This document shows, piece by piece, positions 1 to 8,256 of a stretch of 64,000 bases of DNA (its first letter is position 1; each line of letters opens with the position of its first letter). The stretch spans positions 806,001-870,000 of the forward strand of contig JANUWF010001719.1 of the NCBI GenBank assembly GCA_026120185.1. Reading direction: 5' to 3'. This DNA is from Voacanga thouarsii (taxonomy: Eukaryota; Streptophyta; Magnoliopsida; Gentianales; Apocynaceae). A program made the position numbers and the translations under genes. Below the pieces are notes generated by a model. The model had not been told where the DNA came from, did not search any database, and worked only from the letters and a program-made list of their open reading frames with translations.

Positions 1-142
1 TTTCTTTGGTTTGAAAATTACTAACAATATGCTTGGTTAAGGTGAGAAGACGGAGGGGGATAAAACAAAAAAAGAGAAGATATAACTTTGGAGTTAAATG
101 AATGATTTGTCTTATTTGGATAGAAAATAAAAATGAAAGAGA

Positions 143-498
143 TGTTATAAAATTAGGGTAGTGTTAGAATAAAATCTACACACTACACACTAAGAAAATT
201 TTAACTATTCTTTGCACAAGAATTTCTCTTCAAACTTCTCTCTTTCTTTCTCTCACAATTCTTTCTCTAATCTTTCTTTCACTAATCTTTCTTTCACAAA
301 TGATGGTGTATTACAAGCTTAGAGAATAGCTCTATTTATAGAGCTCTAATTAGTGAAATACATCATGGCATACATCATCTTCAATTAATGGTGTCTCCAC
401 TAAATGGTGGACATCCATAAAAATCTTCTAATAATTCACATAAATCCATAATTAGTGGAGCCTCCACTAATTAATGGAGATTCCAATAATTCATAACA
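143..498 (-). repeat. 3' LTR of the RKD-carrying Copia element
   Basis: This 356-bp terminal repeat has TG...CA ends. It matches 5200-5555 without a difference that I could find by reading. It lies downstream of RNase H on the minus strand, so it is the 3' LTR. A minus-strand TATAAATA (plus 333-340) is the probable TATA box copy. The short stretch between RNase H and the LTR (541-600) contains the CCCACTGGG block common in this Copia group. Confidence 0.95.
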
Positions 499-506
499 CT
501 CCCCTT
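499..506 (-). other. Polypurine tract next to the 3' LTR
   Basis: On the minus strand AAGGGGAG directly precedes the TGTTATG start of the 3' LTR. This is the expected plus-strand priming site for reverse transcription. A second similar tract (CAGGGGGAGT, plus 623-632) overlaps the end of the RNase H reading frame and resembles the internal tract of related Copia elements. Confidence 0.8.
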
Positions 507-620
507 GGATGTCCATCCATACATAAAGAATATGCCTCGTTAAAACCTTACTAGATAAAAACCCAGTGGGAAAAAAATCTAGTGAAGGAAAAAGAGTACA
601 CTATTCTATATGTCCATTTA

Positions 621-2822
621 TTACTCCCCCTGATGAGATGATTCCTTTAAATCTTTAAACCGACGCATACCGATTTTATATCTCAACTTTTCAAACGTTG
701 CGATCGGTAAAGTCTTCGTGAAAATATCTGCGAGGTTATCACATGACCGAATTTGTAGCACATCAATTTCACCTTTCTTCTGGAGTTCATGAGTAAAGAA
801 GAATTTTGGTGAAATATGTTTTGTCCGATCTCCTTTAATATATCCTCCTCGTAATTGAGCTATGCAAGCTGCATTGTCTTCATAAAGAGGAGTTGGAATA
901 CCTTTGATTGATGATAATCCACAACTTTCTCGGATATAATGAATCATGGATCTTAGCCATACACATTCTCGACTTGCTTCATGAATGGCTATAATTTCAA
1001 GCATGATTTGAAGAAGCAATTGCTATAGATTGTTTCGTAGAACGCCATGATATAGCAGTATTTCCACATGTAAATATATAGCCCGTTTGAGAACGTGCTT
1101 TATGTGGATCAGATAAATAACCAAGCATCTCGCATAACCTATCAATGTTGGACTGGTTTTATTTGAATAAAATAATCCGAGATCAATTGTACCTTGGAGA
1201 TATCGAAGGACTTGTTTAATTCCATTCCAATGTCGTCGTGTTGGTGAAGAACTAAATCTTGCTAATAAATTGACAAGCAAAAGCAATATCAGTGTCGTGT
1301 ATTATTAGCAAGATACATCAATGCACCAATTGCACTTGAGATATGGTACTTCAGGACCAAGGAGTTCTTCATCATTTTCTTGAGGTCGGAAAGGATCTTT
1401 ATCCACATTTAATGATCGGACGATCATTGGAATACTCAATGGATGTGCTTTGTCCATGTAAAATCTTTTTAGCACTTTTGTCTGTATATGTTGATTGATG
1501 AATAAATGTTCCACTCTCCAAATGTTCAATTTGTAAACCAAGGCAAAATTTGGTTTTACCAAAATCCTTGATTTCGAATTCTCTTTTTAAATAATCAATT
1601 GTTTCTTGGAGCTCTTCAGGAGTTCCAATAAGATTAATATCATCAACATATATAGCTAATATCACAAATTTAGAACTAGATTTCTTAATAAAAACGCATG
1701 GACATACCTGGTCATTTTTAAATCCCGCTTTCAATAAATATTCACTAAGACGTGTGAACCACATGCGCCCAAATTGCTTCAGAGCCATATAATGATTTAC
1801 GCAACTTGATGGAGTAATTTTCACGAGGATAATGTTTATATGCTTCAGGCATATGAAATCCTTCGGGGATTTTCATGTAAACATCATTTTCTAAATTTCC
1901 ATACAAGTAAGCAGTGACAACATCTAATAGGCGCATATCTATCTTTTCATGTACTGCCAAACTGATAATATATCGGAGTGTAATAGCATCAACAACAGGA
2001 GAATAAGTTTCATCATAATCAATACCTGGTCTTTGTGAAAAACCTTGGGCTACTAATCGCGCTTTATATCGAACGATTTCACTCTTTTCATTGCGCTTTC
2101 GCACAAATATCCATTTGTAGCCAACAGGTTTTATACCTTACGGTGTTCGGACTGCAGGTCCGAAGACTTCACGTTTTGTCGATTGCATTAAACTCCGATT
2201 GAATCGCATCTTTCTATTGCGACCAATCTTTTCTATGCCGACATTCATCAAGCGATATTGGTTCGGGATCATCATTATCCTGTGTAACATCAAGAGATAC
2301 ATTGTATGCAAATATATCATCAATAACAGTTTCTATCCGATTCCAACTTCTACCGAAGTGGTATAATTGATAGAAATTTCGGTGTTACTTTCATCAACTT
2401 CCGGTTCTTTGTCATCGGTTCTCTCTTGGTCTTTATCATTCTTTTCTTCAATATGATCTTCTGGATCATTTAATCCTCTTTTCTTTCGAGGATTTTTATC
2501 TTTAGAACCAAGAGGTCGGCCATGCTTCGGCATGCTTTTGGCTCAGCGACTATAGGTATAATATTTTGTTCTGCTTGGAACTTCAATTCGAATAGGAGCA
2601 TTTATAGGCTGGCATATGCGATTTTGTTACTCTTCTAGAGTCAACAAAAGCGTCTGGCATTTGATTTGCAATGCTTTACAAATAAATTATCTTTTGAACT
2701 TCAAGTTCACATGCGCTTGTATGCGGATCAAGATAATTTAATGATGTTGTCCAATCACGATCTTTCTTGTACTGTTTCTGTTCTCCCCTTAATTTAGGGA
2801 ATAATGATTTCATAAGAGAATA
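621..2822 (-). pseudogene. Copia pol remnant: integrase tail, reverse transcriptase, RNase H
   Basis: This is a broken pol gene read leftwards. The 2822-2540 part resembles the C-terminal tail of Copia integrase, ending in the MPKHGRPLGSKDKNPRKKRG stretch (2533 down). RT begins near 2104 with YKARLVAQGFSQRPGIDYDE and carries the catalytic YVDD at 1639-1650. RNase H runs to 621 with HEASRECVWLRSM and DRTKHISPKFFFTHEL. The frame changes near 1800, near 1490 and again between 1305 and 1020, and there is no protease or integrase catalytic core upstream. Known intact relatives have one long gag-pol frame. The protein cannot be made whole here, so movement needs enzymes from another copy. Confidence 0.92.
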
Positions 2823-2849
2823 AGAAAATAAATATAAGAAAATGATGAC

Positions 2850-3125
2850 AAGCAGGAAATGCCAAGAAAAATATCTATTTTTTTTTTTTACTCTTCCCGG
2901 TACCGACTTTTCATCTTCCTCTCTTGTCTTTTCTTCTCCTCCGACCCTCTACCTACCATCTACCTCTTCTTCTTCCTCATACAGATATATATATATATAT
3001 ATATGTATCGATATATATATCGGTTATCGATCATTAGTAAACATCAAAAACAAAAATCACAAAGCGAGATATGGAGACTCGTAATTCATTTGAGACATGG
3101 TCAAATTTTGACTTAGTTTTTGCAG
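2850..3125 (+). promoter_or_regulatory. Upstream region of the embedded RKD gene
   Basis: Between the integrase tail and the first RKD exon there is a pyrimidine-rich tract (2875-2975) and alternating TA runs (2985-3004 and 3010-3019) that could act as TATA elements. An ATG at 3071 opens METRNSFETWSNFDLVF in a frame one base off from the main exon. This is probably captured host flank, since it does not look like Copia coding sequence. Exact left border lies between about 2820 and 2860. Confidence 0.4.
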
Positions 3126-4471
3126 CGAGATGTTGATGTATTTTCATTTCCAAACCAACCGCTTCTGCCTAATTCGAACACAGAAGATTTTGATATGTTT
3201 TCCTTTCCAAACCAACCGCTTCTGCCTAATTCGAACGCAGAAGATTTTGATATATTTTCCTTTCCAAACCAACCACTTCCTCCTAATTTCAGGTGAGATA
3301 CCTTTGATGGCTTCCATTTGTTTTTAGTGTGCTTGATAATGAAATTAAACTCTCTTTTGGTTTGTTTTTTATGTAAATCAGTGGAAGTTTTGAACATACC
3401 GCTTTGGACCAAGTTGATCTGCCCCTACAAGAGACTGCTTTTGATACTGTTCTTCTTGATGCTATTCCTTTGAATGAGGATATGCTTGTGCATGATCCTT
3501 TCTACTCTCTAATGGATTTTGAACAAAGCCATAATATGTTTCCAGGTTATTATACATTTAAACATGGATTTTGAATGGTATTACCTTTACTGATATTATT
3601 TTCTTTTTTTTTTAGGAGAAATAATGAGTGGTCTTGGCAACAAAGTCGGAGTAAGTACTCATGAAATGCATAATATCGAAGTTCAAGATATTATTGCAGA
3701 CAAAATTCCTGGGGAGAAGAAGATGATTAAGAGGCAGAGAGAGAAGAAGGGCAATAACTCCCGAGACACTATCAAGAGAAACAATTTCAGCAGATACTTT
3801 TACCTACCAATCAAGAGCGCAGCCAAAGAATTGAATATTGGCATAACCTGTCTCAAGAAAAGATGTAGGGAGTTAGGAATTCGTCGATGGCCTCACAGGA
3901 AGTTGGTGAGCTTGGAGACCATAATTAAGAATGTTCAGGTTCTCTCTCATACATACTTATAATTTGCAAGTATGAAACTATGAAAGATTTATAAGTAAAT
4001 AACCGATGTTATCACTTCGATTTACAGGATATGCAAAATAAAGAAGAAGGAGGACATATGGTCGAGAAGAAATTAAAAGAAGCCATTGCGATATCGGAAT
4101 GTGAAAAACAGTTGGTAGAAGAAAGTCCTAATACGCAGTTAGAGGACCAAACACAGAAATTGAGACAAGCATGCTTCAAGGCCAAATATAATAAGAAATA
4201 TAATAAACTTAAGGAGATCATAAAATCTCAAGACTCATTTCGCAGTAATTTTACGGCTAATTCTGCTGCTAGTCTCGATGCTGGCTCAAAGGGGAAAGAA
4301 AAGGAGGAGGATGTCGAAAAAGAGGAGTTGAAGTCCATAATTACTAATTGTTTAGTTTCCTCTAATGTAAATATTGAAAAAGAACAATTACAAACCTTCA
4401 TCTTACATTTGTCAGCTCAATTACAAAAGAGCAACTATAAGCATGTATCCTCAAGTTCATATGAACATTAG
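3126..4471 (+). CDS. RWP-RK (RKD-like) transcription factor inside the Copia element
   Basis: Four exons, 3126-3292, 3382-3545, 3616-3938 and 4028-4471, are joined by GT-AG introns of 70-89 bases. Their phases (2, 1, 0) agree and give one open frame of 365 codons. Exon 3 encodes the RWP-RK DNA-binding domain, about residues 168-218, with [26 protein letters not shown] and the signature RWPHRK (3885-3902). Exon 4 adds the usual RKD follow-on [17 protein letters not shown] and an acidic C-terminal tail. RKD proteins are nuclear regulators of egg-cell and early embryo identity. The start is unclear: an in-frame TAG at 3114-3116 means either a spliced upstream exon (acceptor at 3124-3125), a one-base shift from the ATG at 3071, or use of the in-frame ATG at 3195. 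The gene is antisense to its host element. Expression is not shown by sequence. Confidence 0.88.
3135..3292 (+). repeat. 57-bp tandem repeat in the RKD N-terminal exon
   Basis: Nearly identical 57-base units at 3135-3191 and 3192-3248 and a partial third at 3249-3292 encode a 19-residue module, [19 protein letters not shown]. The unit length keeps the reading frame. The intron donor cuts the third copy. Confidence 0.9.
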
Positions 4472-4499
4472 TGATATGAATAAAAGATATGATGCTTAT

Positions 4500-5098
4500 T
4501 ATTAATGGAAATATCTTTTTCCCTTATTATCTTTTCTGTTCCACTTCAGGTGGCCAGTATTTCTCTATGATAAGGGAAATATCGAGTGTGTCCATGACCA
4601 TAACCACGGCCACTGCCACAACTACGACTATAACGATGGCTTCTGCTGGAGCCAACAACATTCACTTCTGGGAGTGCTGTTGAGCCAGTTCATCTGGCTT
4701 CATGATTTCTCAATAATAACTCATGTAAATTTGTCAATTTGGGATACCATTTTTCTCGATATTGTTACTGCAGGACAATATTCGATGTATGAAAAGTGGA
4801 GAATGTCTTCTCCAATATAACTTCATCAGTAACTTTTTCTCCGCAAAATTTTTAACTAAGATGTAGTTTTATACATCACGGAGTTCACGGTTTTACAATC
4901 TTGCAACTTCAGGTGCAACAATTCATACCGTACAGTGGGTAGTACGACCATCTTCAGGTGGTCAAATCTTTCTTTTTATCCACATGACATATGGATCTCC
5001 ATTTTTTTTAGCATTTAGATGCATTTTTGTATGACATATAAAATTTTGTTTTCAGAAATATCAAGGGCTACAAATTCGAATTTAGCGATGTTAGCCAT
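4500..5098 (-). pseudogene. Copia gag remnant
   Basis: Read on the minus strand, the frame opens at 5098 with MANIAKFEFVALDISENK, a typical gag start of this Copia group. After an apparent deletion it resumes with DHLKMVVLPTVRYELLHLKL (about 4960-4900). Much later comes PEVNVVGSSRS followed by a glycine/arginine-rich stretch (about 4670-4580), the usual end of gag before the zinc knuckle. Stops and frameshifts interrupt it. The nucleic-acid-binding end is cut where the RKD segment begins, near 4490-4540. Confidence 0.85.
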
Positions 5099-5121
5099 AG
5101 AGATCAATAAATGCGTACCTG

Positions 5122-5192
5122 TCTTCTGGCTTTGGTAACGGCAGAAACTCGTGCTTAGTCTTCTGGCTTTTGTACCGGTAGAGACTCGTGCT
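5122..5192. repeat. Tandem duplication of the PBS-side leader
   Basis: Two 34-base copies beginning TCTTCTGGCTTT and ending ACTCGTGCT lie at 5122-5155 and 5159-5192, with four differences and three bases between them. The right copy runs into the PBS region, so part of the primer-binding area is present twice. Confidence 0.8.
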
Positions 5193-5199
5193 GATAACG
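5182..5199 (-). other. Primer-binding-site region of the Copia element
   Basis: Directly inside the 5' LTR the minus strand reads CGTTATCAGCACGAGTC. The TATCAG core is shared with the usual initiator-methionine PBS (TGGTATCAGAGC), but the match is poor outside it. Position is certain from the LTR edge; the priming tRNA is not. Confidence 0.5.
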
Positions 5200-5555
5200 T
5201 GTTATAAAATTAGGGTAGTGTTAGAATAAAATCTACACACTACACACTAAGAAAATTTTAACTATTCTTTGCACAAGAATTTCTCTTCAAACTTCTCTCT
5301 TTCTTTCTCTCACAATTCTTTCTCTAATCTTTCTTTCACTAATCTTTCTTTCACAAATGATGGTGTATTACAAGCTTAGAGAATAGCTCTATTTATAGAG
5401 CTCTAATTAGTGAAATACATCATGGCATACATCATCTTCAATTAATGGTGTCTCCACTAAATGGTGGACATCCATAAAAATCTTCTAATAATTCACATAA
5501 ATCCATAATTAGTGGAGCCTCCACTAATTAATGGAGATTCCAATAATTCATAACA
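5200..5555 (-). repeat. 5' LTR of the RKD-carrying Copia element
   Basis: This 356-bp direct repeat of 143-498 is followed by AGAGA, the same five bases that precede the left LTR. On the minus strand it precedes gag, so it should hold the element promoter and drive transcription leftwards, through the antisense of the embedded RKD gene. The sequence identity of the two LTRs points to a recent insertion, since both LTRs are copied from one template at integration. Confidence 0.95.
5390..5397 (-). promoter_or_regulatory. TATA box in the 5' LTR
   Basis: The minus strand reads TATAAATA, about 160 bases inside the LTR from its upstream end. This suits a U3/R boundary near 5360-5370. Assigned from motif and position only. 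Confidence 0.55.
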
Positions 5556-5992
5556 AGAGAAGTAAATTAGAAAGGAAAGGATTTTTCCTCTGTGTCAGAA
5601 ACATAGTTTACTTAAATATAGACACATTGAAAATATTTGTTATTTACTTTTATTTTATTTAAATCAAATAAAATAAAAATAAATTATATTTATTTCTCCA
5701 CATAGAAGTAAAGATTCTCTTCTCCCTCCCTCTTCCCCGTTCTCCTCCTTTGTGAACTATACATTGTGTAAGACCATGTTTGATATATTGAAATGGAATA
5801 AAATGTGATATACCGGAATGGAATGGGATGGAACGGTCTTTTTAAGTTGTCTATTTTTCTTTCCAACATTTGGTTAATTAAATTAAAGTAGGAAAGGTTA
5901 TTCAACAAAAAATTCATTCTAAGAACAAGTGGGAATGCCATTTCCATTATAAAACTTTAGGAAAAGTTTTTTCAAAAGAAATTTGAATCATT

Positions 5993-6265
5993 AAAAAATT
6001 AGAAAAATTAGCTTATTTGGTCACTAAAGTTTAGAATTTGTAATATTTTCATTCTTAATATTTTTTTCTACCATGATAATCCCTAATATTTTATTTTTCT
6101 ACCTAAAAAATCAGCTATTATGGTACCTAAAAACAAAAAATTAGGGACCATAATGGTAAAAAAAAAAAAATCATTATGGATCATAACGATAGAAAAAATA
6201 TTAAGGATAAAAATATTAAAAATGTCAAATTTTAGGTATCAAAGAAGTTAATTTTTCCATTAAGA
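5993..6265. repeat. Fold-back (inverted repeat) element, about 270 bp
   Basis: The left arm beginning GAAAAATTAGCTTATTTGGT (6002) pairs with the right arm, whose reverse complement begins GGAAAAATTAACTTCTTTGA (ending about 6258). Similarity continues about 100 bases inwards to the centre near 6130. It looks like an eroded fold-back MITE. Confidence 0.65.
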
Positions 6266-6512
6266 AAGTCTAAAGATTGTTTTGCCATTAACCTTTAGAA
6301 CAATATTTTGAATAAACATGGAACAACTACCATAGTTTTGCATGTAGAGTTTTTTTTTTTAAAAAAAATTATATTTAATATTATAGTATAAATTTGCTAT
6401 TTTATTAAAAATTTTATGATATTGTAAATTATCTAGATTAGGAATAATAAAAATAATGACTAAATAGTTTATATGAATATATTTTTATTTGGTGAAATTT
6501 TTATTAATTGCT

Positions 6513-6543
<31 letters not shown>

Positions 6544-7149
6544 TAATTAGTTTTGTCACTTCAATTGAAAAAGTTTAAAACCAACTAATATTGGTTATAT
6601 ACAAACACTTTTCAACCTTATTTTTTTTTGGTGGGGGGGGGGGTGAATCAGTAATCGGAAACAGATTCATAGTAATTATTTGACTTTTTTTTTTTTTTGT
6701 GGAGGAAATAGTAACTTTGACTGATAGTTGATATTTGAATATGAGATGGATTTGGTTTGTCCGTCAAGAAGAAGAAATTCTTGATTTTATGTCCTTCCAT
6801 TATTTTTATTTTTTAATTATAACATGGAAAAAAATAGATTTAAAAAATTCAATTAGCTAAAGAAATGGATGGTTAAGTGTTAATATAGCGTGATATACAT
6901 TATTACCAAAGTTAAAAAATAATAAGAAAATAAAGAGAAATTATTTCTTCCTTCGAAAAGAATAAAATTGTCATTTAATAGACATTTGTTTTGGCTAGAG
7001 GAAAATCATTATGATAATGTCGCCCACTATAATGTTAATATGGTGTGAAATACATTATTCTTTAAAATTGCTGTGTTTCTACTCGACATTTTAGCAAAAC
7101 CTCTTGTCTTGTTTTTTTTTCTCACTAAAATAATTTAATTTAATTTACT

Positions 7150-7154
<5 letters not shown>

Positions 7155-7209
<55 letters not shown>
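7155..7209. repeat. TA microsatellite
   Basis: An uninterrupted TA run of about 27 units, followed by a C-rich tract. Confidence 0.95.
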
Positions 7210-7212
<3 letters not shown>

Positions 7213-8220
7213 CCCTCCCCCCTCTTTTTTCCCCTCAAGGTTGAAGGATATGACTCAAGTCTGGTTTTCGCTACAAGAATTTAAAAAAAAAACACACTAT
7301 TGAAATCGCTGTAGCAATGACAATTGGAAATTCACCGGTCATTTTCGGGGGCTCCGACCTCATGGTATAACTTTTAGGCCAATAATTATGTAAATTTTAT
7401 TTTCCTTCGTGAACACCAAAAAGATCTACTAATAATTTTTAAAAAATAAAATTTCAGGCAAGTTCAAGTACAATCCAAACTTATATTTTTATATTTAGGG
7501 TGAGTTTGGATTGAACTCAAACTTAATCAAATTCGATTCACAACCTTTAATTAACAATTATAATTGTATATAAAATTATGATATATTTATACAAAATCAT
7601 TTCAACTTGTATGTAATATTTTGATAATTTTCTCCATCTTATGTTCTTAGATTCTTGAATTCTTTCATGACTTAAATATTATGATTGTTTTGTCAAGTTT
7701 CAATTTAATACACATTTAGTTTGTTGATTTAGTGCATTTACGGCTAATCACTCTTTTTTTAAACCACCAAATTGAGGCAATTGCCTTTCTTTTTTTCCTT
7801 TTTTTTTTGACAAAGAAATTTATCTTTATTATTATATTTTTATAAAAATTATTTTTAATTAGTGCTACACTGACATTGTTTTCTCACCAAAAAAATGGGG
7901 GAAAAAAATCTAGTTTAATTTCCCATCATTTATAGGACTTGTTCATTAAATCCATAAAGCCTTAAAAAAAAAAAAATCCCTTCTAAATGATCATGTTTTT
8001 TTGCAATAACTTGCCTATATCTCTTTCAAAAGCTTTCTTTTGAATGTGTGAATGACAATTTATTTCTTTTGTTCAAATTTAATAAGTGTCTTATTGCAAA
8101 GCTTGTAATTAAAGAGATCGATGTTTTAATATTTGTTTTGTTCTTTACTATAACAAAATATATATCACAAAATTATATTGAGCGATGGTAATGCTTGCAT
8201 GAATATTAACTATTAAAAAA

Positions 8221-8256
<36 letters not shown>

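Larger units (their letters stand above)
143..5555 (-). mobile_element. Copia-type LTR retrotransposon (Ivana-like) carrying an RKD gene
   Basis: A complete 5413-bp LTR element lies on the minus strand. Two 356-bp direct repeats (143-498 and 5200-5555) begin TGTTA and end TAACA, and I see no difference between them. The flanks 138-142 and 5556-5560 both read AGAGA, a 5-bp target-site duplication. A polypurine tract abuts the left LTR and a primer-binding-site region abuts the right LTR. On the minus strand the order is LTR, gag remnant, foreign RWP-RK gene in opposite orientation, integrase C-terminal tail, reverse transcriptase, RNase H, LTR. This gag-pol order with RNase H last defines Copia. 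The gag start MANIAKFEFVALDISENK and the RT/RH wording resemble the Ivana clade; that clade call is from memory. Protease and integrase core are absent and RT is frameshifted, so the element is non-autonomous. Confidence 0.95.

Noticed and set aside
3113..3412. 99-codon minus-strand frame with repeated [14 protein letters not shown]
   Set aside because: It is the antisense shadow of the 57-bp repeat in the RKD exon.
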